The notes under the pieces are model-generated. The model was not told where the DNA came from. It saw only the letters and a list, made by a program, of their open reading frames with translations, and did not search any database. Below are positions 1 to 10,647 of a stretch of DNA of 64,000 nucleotides, piece by piece. A program made the translations under genes and the position numbers. The DNA is taken from contig NZ_JAHUWN010000032.1 in the NCBI RefSeq assembly GCF_019219025.1, positions 1 through 64,000 of the forward strand, read 5' to 3'. Each line of letters starts with the position of its first letter. The first letter of the stretch is position 1. This DNA comes from Bacillus sp. sid0103. Lineage in GTDB: Bacteria > Bacillota > Bacilli > Bacillales_B > DSM-18226.

Positions 1-102
1 AGCTAGTAAGAACCCTGAAAGATGATCAGGTTGATAGGTCAGAGGTGGAAGCGTGGTAACATGTGGAGCTGACTGATACTAATCGTTCGAGGACTTAACC
101 AT
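1..102 (+). rRNA. 23S ribosomal RNA, 3' end (partial)
   Basis: The first about 100 bases match the conserved 3' terminus of bacterial 23S rRNA, ending in the GACTTAACC motif at 92-100. The 5' part lies outside the window. It is followed after 76 bases by 5S rRNA, the usual 23S-5S order of a Bacillaceae rRNA operon. The exact 3' end is uncertain by a few bases. Confidence 0.95.
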
Positions 103-177
103 TTTTAAGGCTTTCTCGAGTTTACAAACTTCTTCTGCATTATCTAGTTTTGAGGGAATGATACCTCAATCAAATAG

Positions 178-294
178 TCTGGCAATTATGGCGAGAAGGT
201 CACACCCGTTCCCATACCGAACACGGAAGTTAAGCTTCTCAGCGCCAATGGTAGTTGGGACACGCGTCCCTGTGAGAGTAGGACGTTGCCAGGC
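178..294 (+). rRNA. rrf: 5S ribosomal RNA
   Basis: A 117-base stretch with the 5S hallmarks: the conserved CCCATACCGAACACGGAAGT segment near 213-232, the TGAGAGTAGGACG segment near 272-284, and terminal complementarity between TCTGGCA and TGCCAGG. It closes the rRNA operon; no tRNA gene follows before the terminator. Confidence 0.97.
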
Positions 295-303
295 ACAACA
301 AAG

Positions 304-329
304 ACAACCTGAAAAGGTTGTTTTTTTTT
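304..329 (+). terminator. rRNA operon intrinsic terminator
   Basis: A 7-bp stem ACAACCT (304-310) with AGGTTGT (315-321) around a GAAA tetraloop is followed by nine T. It lies just after 5S rRNA and ends the rRNA operon. Confidence 0.93.
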
Positions 330-647
330 ATGGGAAAGAATTGTTTTGGGGTATAGATGAGATTGTGAAATGGGATATTATCCTATATTTTGTTATTTTG
401 AATCTACTCTTTGTATAATTACACCTAAGTTTTGTATATATAGTTTGTATATCGGTTTAATCGCCCTCTATTTTGTAAAATTAGTAGCCTCTTTGGTCTT
501 ATTCTGCTCTTCAAGTCGTTTTTAGGCTTCATTAAAACAAAACTGTCTATTACGATTGGTCCTTCAGCACTTCCTCCAACGATACTTTTTAACTAATCCG
601 AGGTTTCACATTGGCGAGATTTGGAGAAAATCATTAGTAGTGAATCG
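330..647. other. Intergenic region without a recognisable gene
   Basis: About 320 bases between the rRNA terminator and the ctsR promoter. I see no tRNA, no ORF with a good ribosome binding site and no repeat. A short open stretch on the minus strand near 455-585 resembles nothing I can name. Confidence 0.6.
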
Positions 648-676
648 TTGCATCTACATAAAAAATTCAGTATAAT
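648..676 (+). promoter_or_regulatory. SigA-type promoter of the ctsR operon
   Basis: A -35 box TTGCAT (648-653), a 17-bp spacer and a consensus -10 box TATAAT (671-676). Transcription would start at about 683, inside the CtsR operator that follows, so CtsR binding would block initiation. Confidence 0.8.
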
Positions 677-678
677 TT

Positions 679-695
679 AGTCAAATATAGTCAAA
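679..695 (+). promoter_or_regulatory. CtsR operator (heptamer direct repeat)
   Basis: AGTCAAA (679-685), three bases, AGTCAAA (689-695): an exact match to the known CtsR operator RGTCAAA-N3-RGTCAAA. It sits at the transcription start of the ctsR operon and predicts autorepression relieved by heat or protein stress. Confidence 0.95.
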
Positions 696-718
696 GTCAG
701 AGAATGGGGGGTGGGAAG

Positions 719-1180
719 ATGCGAAATATCTCTGATATTATTGAACATTATCTCAAACAAGTATTGGAATTAAGTGAAAAAGACCTTGTTGAAATTAAAC
801 GAAGTGAAATCGCAGACAAATTTCAATGCGTACCCTCACAAATAAATTATGTCATTAACACCCGTTTTACGATTGAAAGAGGATATATTGTAGAGAGTAA
901 ACGGGGTGGCGGTGGGTATATAAGGATTATGAAGGTCCAATCCCATGACTTAGCTCATTTAATTGATCAATCGCTCGCACTTATTCAAAATTGGATTAGT
1001 CAAACAAGTGCTGAGGATGTCATATTCAGACTCGTTCAAGAAGAAATTGTCTCACAGCGGGAAGCGAAAATTATGTTAAGTGTAATTGATCGTTCCGTTC
1101 TTTATATTGATCTTCCATACCGAGATGAATTAAGAGCAAGAATGCTAAAAGCTATGTTAACATCTTTAAAATATAAATAA
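719..1180 (+). CDS. ctsR: Transcriptional repressor CtsR
   Basis: CtsR (153 aa) represses class III heat-shock genes (clpC operon, clpP, clpE) as a dimer; heat sensing by the winged helix and McsB-linked inactivation relieve it. The N-terminal winged helix-turn-helix holds the glycine-rich wing ESKRGGGGYIRI, the known thermosensor loop. The C-terminal part has REAKIMLSVIDRSVL and ends RARMLKAMLTSLKYK as in B. subtilis. The start is ATG 719, behind the G-rich Shine-Dalgarno at 706-715. An in-frame ATG at 704 overlaps that site and would add GGGK residues absent in homologues. First gene of ctsR-mcsA-mcsB-clpC, with its own operator upstream. Confidence 0.97.
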   Translation: MRNISDIIEHYLKQVLELSEKDLVEIKRSEIADKFQCVPSQINYVINTRFTIERGYIVESKRGGGGYIRIMKVQSHDLAHLIDQSLALIQNWISQTSAEDVIFRLVQEEIVSQREAKIMLSVIDRSVLYIDLPYRDELRARMLKAMLTSLKYK

Positions 1181-1205
1181 ATTTGTTCACTGAGAGGTGA
1201 AAAGT

Positions 1206-1754
1206 ATGATCTGTCAGGAATGCAACCAAAGACCTGCAGCCCTTCATTTTACGAAAATCATAAACGGTGAAAAGACGGAAGTTCATCTTTGTGAAAAGTG
1301 TGCTCAGGAAAAGGGCGAAATGTTTATTTTTAATGGGGAATCAGGATTCGCTTTTAATAATTTATTAGCAGGATTACTTAATATTGACCCTACCTTTCAA
1401 AAGCAAAGCCAAAGTCCGTTTCATCAGGAGGAGATCCTTCATTGCGACGCTTGCTCGATGACTTTTCCTCAGTTTTTAAAAGTCGGACGCTTTGGATGTT
1501 CTCATTGTTATGAAGCATTTAAAGAACAACTGAATCCCGTCTTAAGGCGGCTTCATAGTGGAAACTGGACACATAATGGGAAAATACCAAAGAGAATTGG
1601 CGGCAGCATCCATCTGCGCAAGCAAATAGAAGAATTAAAAAATATGCTAAAAGAATCGATTGCTAATGAAGAATTTGAAAAGGCAGCTGAGATTCGTGAT
1701 GAAATACGTCAGTTGGAGAAGAATTTAGCTGCTAGCCAAGAGGGAGGGGAATAA
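1206..1754 (+). CDS. mcsA: McsA, activator of the McsB arginine kinase
   Basis: A 182-aa zinc-binding cofactor that activates McsB and modulates CtsR. Paired cysteines occur at C3/C6 (CQEC), at CEKC near residue 30, at CDAC near 80 and at CSHC near 100, the two treble-clef-like zinc sites of McsA. The C-terminal third is a UVR-type coiled segment ([24 protein letters not shown]) that contacts the partner protein. The start ATG 1206 lies 5 bases behind the GAGAGGTGA site; an upstream in-frame GTG at 1197 is inside that site and is rejected. Length is close to the 185 aa of B. subtilis McsA. Next gene mcsB starts 1 base after the stop. Confidence 0.95.
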   Translation: MICQECNQRPAALHFTKIINGEKTEVHLCEKCAQEKGEMFIFNGESGFAFNNLLAGLLNIDPTFQKQSQSPFHQEEILHCDACSMTFPQFLKVGRFGCSHCYEAFKEQLNPVLRRLHSGNWTHNGKIPKRIGGSIHLRKQIEELKNMLKESIANEEFEKAAEIRDEIRQLEKNLAASQEGGE

Positions 1755-1755
1755 G

Positions 1756-2826
1756 GTGTCGCTTGAACGGTTTTTAAATCAAGCTGTCAGCTCTTGGATG
1801 AGCGCGGAAGGACCTGATTCAGATATTGTCCTCAGCTCTCGAATTCGTTTGGCTCGTAACTTTGATGCTTATAAATTTCCTACGCTTTTTTCACATGAAG
1901 AAGCAAAAATGATTATTGAAAAAATGGAGGAAATCATAGGGCAGTCTTCCGTTGAAAAGTTTGGCCAAATGGAATTGTTGAAAATTGATGAGCTTCAGCC
2001 TCTGCAAAAAAGGGTATTAGTAGAAAAACATCTAATTAGCCCAAATCTGGCAGAAGATTCACCATATGGGGCGGTTCTATTAACCGAAAATGAAGAAGTT
2101 AGTATTATGATAAATGAAGAGGATCATATCCGCATTCAATGTTTGTTTCCAGGCTTGCAATTATCGGAAGCCTTAGATGCTGCAAATGAAATTGATGATT
2201 GGCTTGAGAGTAATATTCAATACGCATTTGATGAAAAACACGGTTATTTAACCAGTTGTCCGACTAACGTGGGAACAGGACTTCGTGCTTCTGTCATGAT
2301 GCATTTGCCAGGGTTAATGTTAACGCAGCAAATCAATCGCATTATTCCAGCAATTAATCAATTAGGTCTAGTTGTTAGAGGAATTTATGGTGAAGGCAGC
2401 GAAGCATTAGGTAATATATTTCAAATTTCTAACCAAATTACCCTTGGTAAATCGGAAGAAGACATTTGCCGGGATCTGAAGGGAGTTGTTAGCCAGTTAA
2501 TTTCGCAAGAAAGGTCGGCACGTGAAGCATTACGGAAAACTTCGAACATACAATTAGAAGACAGGGTGTTCCGATCACTAGGTGTGTTATCTAATAGCCG
2601 AATTATTGAAACGAAGGAAGCAGCAAGGTGTTTATCCGATGTTCGGCTTGGAATAGATATGGGTTATATTGAAAATATGCCTAAGACGATATTAAATGAA
2701 TTAATGATCTTGACCCAGCCGGGTTTCTTGCAGCAATACGCTGGGGGTTCATTAAGACCGCATGAAAGAGATATCCGACGGGCAGCATTCATTAGGGAAC
2801 GAATAAAAATGGAGCAAGAAAAATAG
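1756..2826 (+). CDS. mcsB: Protein arginine kinase McsB
   Basis: McsB (356 aa) phosphorylates arginine residues on damaged proteins and CtsR, marking them for ClpCP. The phosphagen-kinase fold is evident from SSRIRLARN (27-35), the acidic NEED loop with the likely catalytic base E122, and [10 protein letters not shown] containing Cys168. The RDIRRA motif near 338-343 forms the phospho-arginine sensing pocket known in Geobacillus McsB. The start is GTG 1756 with GGGAGGGGA directly upstream. Placed between its activator mcsA and its protease partner clpC in the CtsR-controlled operon. Confidence 0.97.
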   Translation: MSLERFLNQAVSSWMSAEGPDSDIVLSSRIRLARNFDAYKFPTLFSHEEAKMIIEKMEEIIGQSSVEKFGQMELLKIDELQPLQKRVLVEKHLISPNLAEDSPYGAVLLTENEEVSIMINEEDHIRIQCLFPGLQLSEALDAANEIDDWLESNIQYAFDEKHGYLTSCPTNVGTGLRASVMMHLPGLMLTQQINRIIPAINQLGLVVRGIYGEGSEALGNIFQISNQITLGKSEEDICRDLKGVVSQLISQERSAREALRKTSNIQLEDRVFRSLGVLSNSRIIETKEAARCLSDVRLGIDMGYIENMPKTILNELMILTQPGFLQQYAGGSLRPHERDIRRAAFIRERIKMEQEK

Positions 2827-2843
2827 GTGAGGAGGAAGAGAAT

Positions 2844-5285
2844 ATGATGTTCGGCCGTTTTACTGAAAGAGCGCAAAAAGTTCTAGCATTAGCACAAGAG
2901 GAAGCGATTCGTCTTGGACATAACAATATTGGAACAGAGCACATTTTATTAGGATTAACCCGTGAAGGAGAAGGGATTGCAGCAAAGGCTCTTTATGGGC
3001 TTGGCTTAGGTTCTGAAAAAATCCAAAAAGAAGTAGAAAACTTAATTGGCAAAGGACAGGAAGCGTCTCAAACCATTCACTATACTCCAAGAGCTAAAAA
3101 AGTCATTGAATTATCGATGGATGAGGCACGTAAATTAGGACATTCCTATGTAGGCACCGAACATATTCTCCTTGGCTTAATCCGTGAAGGGGAAGGGGTT
3201 GCTGCACGGGTCCTTAATAATCTAGGTGTAAGTTTAAATAAGGCGAGGCAGCAAGTCCTTCAACTTTTAGGAAGCAATGAGTCTGGCGGGCATCAAGGCG
3301 GGGCATCTGCCAGTGCCAACACACCAACACTAGATAGCCTTGCCAGGGATTTAACCGCAATTGCCCGTGAAGGAAGCCTTGATCCTGTGATTGGACGCGG
3401 CAAGGAAATTCAACGTGTCATTGAAGTACTAAGCCGTCGGACAAAAAATAACCCAGTATTAATCGGTGAGCCGGGTGTTGGAAAAACAGCAATCGCCGAA
3501 GGTCTTGCCCAACAAATTGTCAATAACGAAGTACCTGAAATTCTTCGTGATAAACGCGTGATGACTCTCGATATGGGGACAGTCGTAGCTGGAACGAAAT
3601 ATCGAGGCGAATTTGAGGATCGTTTGAAAAAAGTAATGGATGAAATTCGCCAAGCAGGCAATATTATTCTATTCATTGATGAGCTGCATACATTAATTGG
3701 CGCTGGTGGTGCTGAAGGGGCCATTGATGCGTCTAACATCTTAAAGCCATCTCTTGCGCGCGGCGAACTCCAATGTATTGGTGCAACGACTCTTGATGAA
3801 TATCGTAAATACATTGAAAAAGATGCAGCGCTTGAACGTCGATTCCAGCCAATTCGTGTCGATGAGCCAACTCTTGATGAATCGATTCAGATTTTAGAAG
3901 GATTGCGCGACCGTTACGAGGCACATCACCGTGTATCGATTACAGATGAAGCCATTCAAGCAGCTGTAAAACTGTCTGACCGCTATATCTCCGATCGCTT
4001 CCTGCCTGATAAAGCGATTGATTTAATCGATGAAGCCGGTTCTAAGGTACGTCTACGTTCCTTTACCACTCCGCCTAATTTAAAGGAATTAGAAGTGAAA
4101 CTTGAAGAAGTTCGCAAGGAAAAAGATTCAGCTGTTCAGAGTCAAGAATTTGAAAAGGCCGCATCCTTAAGGGATACAGAACAGCGTTTACGTGAACAAC
4201 TTGAGGAAACGAAGAAGAATTGGAAGGAAAAACAAGGGAAAGAAAATAATGAAGTGACCGTCGAAGATATTGCAAGTGTTGTGTCCAGCTGGACCGGAGT
4301 TCCTGTTTCCAAGCTTGCCGAAACAGAGATGGCGAAGTTGCTAAATTTAGAGGAAGTTCTTCATTCTCGTGTTATTGGCCAGGAAGAAGCGGTTAAAGCA
4401 GTAGCGAAGGCCGTCCGTCGTGCACGAGCAGGATTAAAAGATCCAAAACGTCCTATTGGTTCCTTCGTCTTCCTTGGACCAACTGGTGTGGGTAAAACGG
4501 AATTAGCACGTGCCCTTGCTGAAGCTATGTTTGGTGATGAAGATGCCATGATTCGGATTGATATGTCCGAGTATATGGAGAAACACTCGACCTCTCGTCT
4601 GGTTGGTTCACCGCCAGGATATGTCGGCTATGAGGAAGGCGGCCAATTAACAGAGAAGGTTCGCAGAAAGCCTTATTCTGTTGTGTTACTAGACGAAATT
4701 GAAAAGGCGCATCCTGATGTATTCAATATCCTGCTCCAAGTCCTTGAGGATGGACGATTAACGGATTCTAAAGGTAGAACGGTTGATTTCCGTAACACAG
4801 TCCTCATTATGACATCCAATGTGGGTGCTGAAGCACTAAAACGGAACAAATATGTAGGCTTTAATATTCAAGATGGCGAACAAGATTATAAAGATATGAA
4901 GGGTAAAGTGATGGGAGAATTAAAGAAGGCATTCCGTCCAGAATTCCTGAACCGTATCGATGAGATCATTGTTTTCCACGCGTTAGAGCGAAAACATCTT
5001 GAAGAAATTGTTACTTTGTTATCAGAGCAGTTAGTAAAACGCTTAAAAGAGCAAAACATCTCTTTAGAATTAACAGCTGCTGCAAAGGAGAAAATTTCTC
5101 AGGAAGGTTATGACCCTGAGTATGGAGCACGACCTTTACGCCGTGCTATTCAGAAGCATATTGAAGACAGACTTTCTGAAGAATTATTAAAAGGAACATT
5201 ATTAACTGGGCAGCATGCTATCATCGATGTTGATAATGGAGAATTTATTGTTCGAATGGCTGAGAAAACAAGTTTAGTAAAATAG
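2844..5285 (+). CDS. clpC: ATP-dependent Clp protease ATP-binding subunit ClpC
   Basis: ClpC (813 aa) is the Hsp100 unfoldase that feeds ClpP, aided by the adaptors McsB and MecA. Two Clp-N repeats (about 1-145, each with GTEHILLGL) bind phospho-arginine. The first AAA+ module has Walker A GEPGVGKT near 207 and [13 protein letters not shown]-like middle domain (about 410-470) is the MecA contact site. The second AAA+ module has GPTGVGKT near 545, and a VGF loop for ClpP docking (NKYVGFN) is present. Start ATG 2844 lies 8 bases behind GAGGAGG; ATG 2847 is an alternative. Last gene before an intrinsic terminator. Confidence 0.98.
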   Translation: MMFGRFTERAQKVLALAQEEAIRLGHNNIGTEHILLGLTREGEGIAAKALYGLGLGSEKIQKEVENLIGKGQEASQTIHYTPRAKKVIELSMDEARKLGHSYVGTEHILLGLIREGEGVAARVLNNLGVSLNKARQQVLQLLGSNESGGHQGGASASANTPTLDSLARDLTAIAREGSLDPVIGRGKEIQRVIEVLSRRTKNNPVLIGEPGVGKTAIAEGLAQQIVNNEVPEILRDKRVMTLDMGTVVAGTKYRGEFEDRLKKVMDEIRQAGNIILFIDELHTLIGAGGAEGAIDASNILKPSLARGELQCIGATTLDEYRKYIEKDAALERRFQPIRVDEPTLDESIQILEGLRDRYEAHHRVSITDEAIQAAVKLSDRYISDRFLPDKAIDLIDEAGSKVRLRSFTTPPNLKELEVKLEEVRKEKDSAVQSQEFEKAASLRDTEQRLREQLEETKKNWKEKQGKENNEVTVEDIASVVSSWTGVPVSKLAETEMAKLLNLEEVLHSRVIGQEEAVKAVAKAVRRARAGLKDPKRPIGSFVFLGPTGVGKTELARALAEAMFGDEDAMIRIDMSEYMEKHSTSRLVGSPPGYVGYEEGGQLTEKVRRKPYSVVLLDEIEKAHPDVFNILLQVLEDGRLTDSKGRTVDFRNTVLIMTSNVGAEALKRNKYVGFNIQDGEQDYKDMKGKVMGELKKAFRPEFLNRIDEIIVFHALERKHLEEIVTLLSEQLVKRLKEQNISLELTAAAKEKISQEGYDPEYGARPLRRAIQKHIEDRLSEELLKGTLLTGQHAIIDVDNGEFIVRMAEKTSLVK

Positions 5286-5307
5286 AACTAGGTCGTAATA
5301 CCAATGG

Positions 5308-5349
5308 AGAGGTACACGTAAATAAAGTTAAATCGTGTACCTCTTTTTC
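5308..5349 (+). terminator. Intrinsic terminator after clpC
   Basis: AGAGGTACACG (5308-5318) pairs with CGTGTACCTCT (5334-5344) and is followed by a T-rich tract. It separates the stress operon from radA. Confidence 0.88.
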
Positions 5350-5410
5350 TATCTTTTTTCCAAATGAAAAAATAAAATAGGTGTGGTACCCTTTATATAG
5401 TTAGCAAAAT

Positions 5411-5463
5411 CTGGCTCCAGCGCCCAGCGTATTTCGCTATACGGTGCTTGCGCCTTTTGTTCT
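5411..5463 (+). repeat. Short derivative of a Bacillaceae intergenic repeat
   Basis: This 53-bp stretch has the same left end (GGCTCCAGCGCCCAGCG) and right end (GCTTGCGCCTTTTGTTCT) as the roughly 145-bp repeat at 53719-53864, with the middle missing. It sits between the clpC terminator and radA. It looks like an internally deleted member of that family. Confidence 0.65.
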
Positions 5464-5494
5464 TTTTATTGTTGCAAGAGAGGATCGAAGGATT

Positions 5495-6877
5495 ATGGCA
5501 AAGCGTAAGACGAAGTTTATGTGTCAAGATTGCGGATATGAATCGCCAAAGTGGATGGGAAAATGCCCTGGCTGTGGTGAGTGGAATAAAATGGTTGAGG
5601 AAGTTGAAGTAACGGGTGCAACTAGGAGAGGTGCATTTGCACATTCTCAAACGGGAACAGGAATTTTAGCGAAACCTATGCCCATTAATTCGATCGAAAT
5701 GGAAAATGAACCACGAATTCTAACCGATTTGAACGAATTAAATCGGGTTCTTGGCGGCGGTGTCGTAAAGGGTTCGTTAGTACTAATTGGCGGTGACCCT
5801 GGAATCGGTAAGTCCACGCTTCTTTTACAGGTTTCGTCCCAACTCGCAAACAAAGGAAATAAGGTTTTATACATATCTGGTGAGGAGTCGTTACGGCAAA
5901 CCAAGCTTCGCGCGGAACGATTAGGTATATCTTCTGAAAATCTACTCGTATACTCTGAAACGAATCTTGAAGAAATTAACCGTAACATCGATCAAACGAA
6001 TCCAAGTTTTGTTATCATTGACTCTATTCAGACGGTCTTTCACCCAGATGTAACCAGTGCACCAGGGAGTGTTTCACAGGTTCGCGAGTGTACCTCAGAA
6101 TTAATGAGAATTGGGAAGACCAAAGGGATTGCGATTTTTATTGTTGGTCACGTAACAAAAGAAGGGTCAATTGCTGGTCCAAGGCTACTAGAGCATATGG
6201 TCGATACCGTTCTTTATTTCGAAGGAGAAAGACACCATACCTATCGGATCCTTCGGGCAGTAAAAAACCGTTTTGGTTCCACTAATGAAATGGGCATTTT
6301 TGAAATGAAAGAATTTGGCCTCGAAGAAGTAGCCAATCCCTCTGAAATATTCTTAGAAGAGCGTTCACGGGGGGCAGCCGGCTCAACAGTGGTGGCGTCA
6401 ATGGAAGGGACAAGACCGGTCCTCGTGGAAATTCAAGCGTTAATTTCCCCTACTAGTTTTGGTAACCCTAGAAGAATGGCGACAGGAATTGATCATAACC
6501 GCGTTCCGCTGTTAATGGCAGTTTTGGAAAAGAGGGTTGGGATGCTCCTCCAAAACCAGGATGCATACTTAAAAGTTGCTGGGGGCGTAAAGCTGGATGA
6601 GCCGGCGATTGATTTAGCCGTAGCGGTGAGTATTGCCTCTAGTTTTAGAGATAAACCGACAAGGCCGACCGATTGTATAATCGGTGAAGTCGGATTAACC
6701 GGTGAAGTAAGAAGGGTGTCAAGGATAGAGCAGCGTGTCCAAGAAGCCGCAAAGCTTGGCTTTGAGCGAGTGATTCTACCTGCTAATAACCTTGGCGGCT
6801 GGAAGGGACCAACAGGTGTTGAACTCATTGGTGTTTCGAATGTGAGCGAAGCATTAAAAGCAACGTTGGGAGGGTAG
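5495..6877 (+). CDS. radA: DNA repair protein RadA
   Basis: RadA (460 aa; Sms) is a RecA-like hexameric helicase that extends branches during recombinational repair. The N-terminal zinc finger has cysteines at 10, 13, 24 and 27. The RecA-like ATPase carries Walker [10 protein letters not shown] at 99-107, and the RadA-specific KNRFG motif follows. The C-terminal part is a Lon-protease-like domain. The start is ATG 5495, giving the family N-terminus MAKRKTKF. An upstream extension would run into the repeat at 5411-5463 and has no support. disA starts 3 bases after its stop, so the two are cotranscribed. Confidence 0.97.
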   Translation: MAKRKTKFMCQDCGYESPKWMGKCPGCGEWNKMVEEVEVTGATRRGAFAHSQTGTGILAKPMPINSIEMENEPRILTDLNELNRVLGGGVVKGSLVLIGGDPGIGKSTLLLQVSSQLANKGNKVLYISGEESLRQTKLRAERLGISSENLLVYSETNLEEINRNIDQTNPSFVIIDSIQTVFHPDVTSAPGSVSQVRECTSELMRIGKTKGIAIFIVGHVTKEGSIAGPRLLEHMVDTVLYFEGERHHTYRILRAVKNRFGSTNEMGIFEMKEFGLEEVANPSEIFLEERSRGAAGSTVVASMEGTRPVLVEIQALISPTSFGNPRRMATGIDHNRVPLLMAVLEKRVGMLLQNQDAYLKVAGGVKLDEPAIDLAVAVSIASSFRDKPTRPTDCIIGEVGLTGEVRRVSRIEQRVQEAAKLGFERVILPANNLGGWKGPTGVELIGVSNVSEALKATLGG

Positions 6878-6880
6878 CAG

Positions 6881-7954
6881 ATGGAGAGTAAAAAGCTTGG
6901 TGAAAATACCGTAAGTGAAGTATTACAGTTCCTTGCACCTGGTACACCCATTCGGGAGGGAATCGATAATGTTCTTCGTGCCAACACAGGGGGACTAATT
7001 GTCATTGGTTTTAACGAAAAAGTAAAAAGTATTGTGGATGGCGGCTTTGAAATTAATTGTCCTTTTTCGCCAAGCTTTTTATATGAATTGGCCAAAATGG
7101 ACGGGGCAATCATCCTAAATGAATTAGGGAATAAAATTCTGTTTGCAAATGCCCAGCTGGCCCCTCACTCCGATATCCCCTCTACCGAAACAGGAATGCG
7201 GCACCGCACAGCAGAAAGAACGGCAAAACAAACAAAAGCCCTAGTGATTGCGATCTCCCAAAGGAGAAATGTCATCACCTTGTATCAAGGGAATTTCCGC
7301 TATGCCTTAAAAGATATTGCGGTTATTTTAACCAAGGCCAATCAAGCAATTCAGACGCTTGAAAAGTATAAGACCGTCCTCGAACAAAGTATTACTAATT
7401 TGAGTATTCTAGAGTTTGAAGAATCTGTCACCTATAACGACTTTTTACTGGTTCTCCACCGGTTTGAAATGGTGTTAAAGATCAAAAATGAGCTGCTAAC
7501 CTATTTACATGAATTAGGAACCGAAGGCCGTCTCATTCGTTTACAGCTGAATGAAATCTTAACCGATTTAGAAGAGGAGACCATGCTCATTATTAAAGAT
7601 TATGCCTTTGATCGAGACGTCAAGGCAAAAGATGTACTCGCGCGAATGCAGTCGATGACGACTAATGGAACAATTGAGGATGTGGTTTTATTAAAATTAA
7701 TGGGGTATCTTGGCTATGTTCATCTCGATGAAAATAAAAGTCCACGCGGCTACCGCATTCTTAATAAAATTCCAAGACTCCCAACGATCATCATTGAAAA
7801 TCTAATTAGCTGTTTTGGTGAGCTTTCAAAAATCATTTCGGCATCTGTGGAAGAGCTCGATGATGTCGAAGGAATCGGGGAAGTTCGTGCTAAAAAGATT
7901 AAGGAAGGCTTTAAATTAATTAAAGAACGCTTATACACCGACCGTCATCTTTAA
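6881..7954 (+). CDS. disA: DNA integrity scanning protein DisA, diadenylate cyclase
   Basis: DisA (357 aa) makes c-di-AMP from two ATP and scans DNA for branched structures, signalling chromosome integrity before sporulation. The DAC domain has the catalytic DGA (74-76) and RHR (107-109) motifs intact. A helical linker is followed by a C-terminal helix-hairpin-helix DNA-binding domain with [12 protein letters not shown]. The ribosome binding site GGGAGGG lies within the end of radA. Length is close to the 360 aa of B. subtilis DisA. Confidence 0.97.
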   Translation: MESKKLGENTVSEVLQFLAPGTPIREGIDNVLRANTGGLIVIGFNEKVKSIVDGGFEINCPFSPSFLYELAKMDGAIILNELGNKILFANAQLAPHSDIPSTETGMRHRTAERTAKQTKALVIAISQRRNVITLYQGNFRYALKDIAVILTKANQAIQTLEKYKTVLEQSITNLSILEFEESVTYNDFLLVLHRFEMVLKIKNELLTYLHELGTEGRLIRLQLNEILTDLEEETMLIIKDYAFDRDVKAKDVLARMQSMTTNGTIEDVVLLKLMGYLGYVHLDENKSPRGYRILNKIPRLPTIIIENLISCFGELSKIISASVEELDDVEGIGEVRAKKIKEGFKLIKERLYTDRHL

Positions 7955-7991
7955 AAGTAATGAAAAGGAAAAGTAAAAAAAATCCAATTAT

Positions 7992-8020
7992 TTGACATGG
8001 AAATTTTCCAGTGCTACCCT
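7992..8020 (+). promoter_or_regulatory. Possible SigA promoter upstream of yacL
   Basis: TTGACA (7992-7997), 17 bases, TACCCT (8015-8020). The -35 is perfect but the -10 is poor. It could give yacL-ispD-ispF transcription apart from radA-disA. Confidence 0.4.
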
Positions 8021-8151
8021 ATGGGGAGAAATCATCTATCTATAAAATTTACAGCAACTATCATTTGAACGAACCTCAAAGGGAAAAATAATCAGTAAAT
8101 TAAGGTTTCATTTTTATTAATATGTTTATAATGAGTAGAGGAGGTGAAGGA

Positions 8152-9240
8152 ATGTTAAAACGTATTGTGCAGGCTTGCTTCCTCATTATGGGTGGTACGC
8201 TTGGAATTTTGTTATTACCGGAATTGTTCAATTTACTTCATATCAATGACATTCCCTTAATTAACAACTCGTATATGTCTGCTGTTTTAGGTGCTATTAT
8301 TTTTTATCTTATTACCTTTTGGGCAGTAGATTATGTCTTTAATTTTATTAAATGGGCGGAAGATTCTTTAGTAAAAATTCCTGTTACCGATGTCCTTTTT
8401 GGTAGTGTGGGGCTCATATTCGGGTTGTTGGTGGCTTTTTTAATCGGCTTTGCTCTTAATGCGGTCCAGGTGCCGATTTTAAATGCTGTTGTGCCAATCT
8501 TGCTGACCATTCTATTTGGCTATCTTGGATTTCAGGTAGGTTTTAAGAAAAGGGACGAGCTGCTCGGTCTTTTTGGGAACCGCAGTAATAAGAAAAAAAC
8601 AAGTGATGACGAGAGTGATAAAGAAGCGCATCAGCGGTTGAAAATATTAGATACGAGCGTCATTATTGATGGTCGTGTTGCTGATATATGTCAAACTGGA
8701 TTTTTAGAAGGTACGATTGTTATTCCACAGTTTGTCCTCGAGGAATTACAGCATATAGCTGATTCATCCGATGTTTTAAAACGAAATCGTGGTCGCAGAG
8801 GGTTGGATATCTTAAATCGCATTCAAAAGGAACTTGCGATTAAGGTCGAAATCTATGAAGGTGATTTTGAGGAAATTAGTGAAGTGGATTCAAAACTTGT
8901 CAAACTAGCAAAAATCACAAATGGCATCTTAGTCACCAATGATTTCAACCTGAATAAAGTCTGCGAATTGCAGAATGTTACGGTGTTAAATATCAATGAT
9001 TTAGCGAACGCCGTCAAACCTGTAGTTCTCCCTGGGGAAGAATTAACGGTGCAGGTGATTAAGGATGGCAAAGAATATCATCAGGGCGTTGCTTACTTAG
9101 ATGACGGAACAATGATCGTTGTCGAGGAAGGAAGAGAATATATCGGGAAACGAATTGAAGTTCTCGTCACAAGTGTTCTCCAAACATCAGCAGGAAGAAT
9201 GATCTTTGCCAAACCAAAACTATTAGAAAAAGCATTATAG
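8152..9240 (+). CDS. yacL: Membrane-anchored PIN/TRAM domain protein YacL
   Basis: A 362-aa protein with about four N-terminal membrane helices (about 1-130). A cytoplasmic PIN nuclease-like domain begins at [11 protein letters not shown], with conserved acidic residues and [14 protein letters not shown]-terminal TRAM RNA-binding domain ([14 protein letters not shown]) follows. The role of YacL is not firmly known; domain content suggests RNA or nuclease activity at the membrane. Start ATG 8152 is preceded by a perfect AGGAGGTGA at 8139-8147; longer starts overlap this site. Neighbours are disA and the isoprenoid genes, as in B. subtilis. Confidence 0.93.
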   Translation: MLKRIVQACFLIMGGTLGILLLPELFNLLHINDIPLINNSYMSAVLGAIIFYLITFWAVDYVFNFIKWAEDSLVKIPVTDVLFGSVGLIFGLLVAFLIGFALNAVQVPILNAVVPILLTILFGYLGFQVGFKKRDELLGLFGNRSNKKKTSDDESDKEAHQRLKILDTSVIIDGRVADICQTGFLEGTIVIPQFVLEELQHIADSSDVLKRNRGRRGLDILNRIQKELAIKVEIYEGDFEEISEVDSKLVKLAKITNGILVTNDFNLNKVCELQNVTVLNINDLANAVKPVVLPGEELTVQVIKDGKEYHQGVAYLDDGTMIVVEEGREYIGKRIEVLVTSVLQTSAGRMIFAKPKLLEKAL

Positions 9241-9274
9241 ATTAAAATGCGGATGAGTAGAGTGGGGTTTTTTT

Positions 9275-9961
9275 ATGACTTACCAAGTCATTCTCCCGGC
9301 AGCTGGCCAGGGAAAAAGAATGGGAGCAGGGAAAAATAAGCTTTTATTAGAGCTCAATGGTATACCTGTACTGATCCATACATTAAGGGTGTTTGAACAG
9401 GATGAAGCCTGCAGCAACATTATTGTCGCGATCCATCCACAAGATGAAGCGGAATTTAAGGCCTTATTCACGAAGTATAATGTTGCCAAAGCAATTCGCT
9501 TAGTGCCTGGTGGAAAGGAACGCCAGGATAGCATTTATAATGCTCTTAGAACAGTGGAAACAGATGGGGTCATTCTTGTACATGATGCGGCACGTCCTTT
9601 CATCAGTCAAGAACATATCAACTCATTAACAAAAATGGCTGAGGAAACAGGGGCAGCTATTTTAGGAGTACCCGTTAAGGACACCATTAAAAAGGTGATA
9701 GATGGTGTGGTTGTTGAAACCGTCGAACGTTCAAGCTTGTGGGCTGTTCAAACCCCACAAGCTTTTCGAATTTCGCTTCTGACAGAAGCCTATGAAAGGG
9801 CGGAAAAGGATTACTTCCTAGGAACCGATGATGCTAGTTTGGTGGAGCGCCTCGGTCATCCTGTTACCGTGGTCGAAGGGGACTACGATAATATCAAATT
9901 GACCACACCAGAAGATTTATATTTTGCGAAAGCAATATTGACAAAAAGGAGTTTTTCATGA
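9275..9961 (+). CDS. ispD: 2-C-methyl-D-erythritol 4-phosphate cytidylyltransferase
   Basis: IspD (228 aa) transfers CMP from CTP to methylerythritol phosphate, the third step of the MEP isoprenoid pathway. The nucleotidyltransferase loop is [17 protein letters not shown] near residues 6-22. VHDAARPF and the C-terminal GTDDASLVE complete the active site. It overlaps ispF by four bases (ATGA), so the two cytosolic MEP enzymes are translationally coupled. Confidence 0.96.
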   Translation: MTYQVILPAAGQGKRMGAGKNKLLLELNGIPVLIHTLRVFEQDEACSNIIVAIHPQDEAEFKALFTKYNVAKAIRLVPGGKERQDSIYNALRTVETDGVILVHDAARPFISQEHINSLTKMAEETGAAILGVPVKDTIKKVIDGVVVETVERSSLWAVQTPQAFRISLLTEAYERAEKDYFLGTDDASLVERLGHPVTVVEGDYDNIKLTTPEDLYFAKAILTKRSFS

Positions 9962-10443
9962 TGTTTCGAATTGGTCAAGGCTTTGATGTCCATCAACTTA
10001 CTGAAGGGCGTCCGTTGATTATAGGCGGTATCCACATTCCTTATGAGAAGGGTTTGCTGGGTCATTCAGATGCAGATGTTTTATTACATACGGTTTCTGA
10101 TGCGTGTCTTGGTGCGATTGGAGAAGGAGATATTGGTAAACATTTTCCCGATACCGATCCTAATTTTAAAGATGCGGATTCTGCGAAGTTAATGGAACAT
10201 GTGTGGCATTTGGTGAAAAATAAGGGCTATGAGCTGGTTAACGCCGATTGCACGATTATTGCTCAAAAGCCGAAAATGGCCCCCTATATTGAACAAATGC
10301 GAGTAAGAATTGCCGAATTATTAGACGCCGCACCAGAACAAATCAATGTAAAGGCGACAACGACGGAGAAGCTGGGCTTCACGGGCAGAGGGGAAGGAAT
10401 TGCCTCCCAAGCTGTTGTTTTGTTAAGAAAGGTTCAGGAATAG
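9958..10443 (+). CDS. ispF: 2-C-methyl-D-erythritol 2,4-cyclodiphosphate synthase
   Basis: IspF (161 aa, trimeric, zinc-dependent) cyclises CDP-methylerythritol diphosphate with loss of CMP. Metal ligands are in GFDVH near residue 8 and [10 protein letters not shown] near 36-45; [14 protein letters not shown] near the C-terminus is the nucleotide-binding signature. ATG 9958 and ATG 9961 are both possible; AAAGGAG at 9945-9951 fits either, and homologues begin MFRIGQG, favouring the second. It follows ispD with overlap. Confidence 0.96.
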   Translation: MMFRIGQGFDVHQLTEGRPLIIGGIHIPYEKGLLGHSDADVLLHTVSDACLGAIGEGDIGKHFPDTDPNFKDADSAKLMEHVWHLVKNKGYELVNADCTIIAQKPKMAPYIEQMRVRIAELLDAAPEQINVKATTTEKLGFTGRGEGIASQAVVLLRKVQE

Positions 10444-10505
10444 CCTTTACCTGAAATCCTATACAGTGATAAAATATTCAGTTGAAACCATATAAATTAT
10501 TGGAA

Positions 10506-10632
10506 AGCTGTCTAGCTTCAACGCCTAGGGGATCTCTGGTCTAAGCCAATCCAACGTGAAGGTCAAAGAACAACCTTCACGCTGGCTCGACTTATGCTTG
10601 TCGCCCCTGGGCAAGGCGCTTACGCTTTTCTC
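10506..10632. repeat. Palindromic intergenic repeat upstream of gltX
   Basis: A 127-bp element starting CTAGCTTCAACGCCTAGGGG and ending GGCGCTTACGCTTTTCT, the end motifs shared with other intergenic repeats in this window. Its middle carries a perfect inverted repeat, CGTGAAGGT (10554-10562) with ACCTTCACG (10573-10581), and CCCCTGGGC faces GCCTAGGGG. It ends 1-2 bases before the gltX ribosome binding site. Confidence 0.65.
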
Positions 10633-10647
10633 ACTGGAGGCATTAGA

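Noticed and set aside
158..418. Open frame of 86 codons over the 5S rRNA gene
   Set aside because: It covers the 5S rRNA and its terminator; no ribosome binding site and no protein-like pattern.
3410..3814. 134-codon minus-strand frame inside clpC
   Set aside because: Antisense shadow of a strongly conserved gene; no homology or start site.
6493..7113. 206-codon minus-strand frame across radA and disA
   Set aside because: Antisense to the ends of two clear genes and lacks a ribosome binding site.
9958..9961. Frameshift at the ispD/ispF junction
   Set aside because: The four-base ATGA overlap is normal translational coupling; both proteins are full length. An IspDF fusion is not present.
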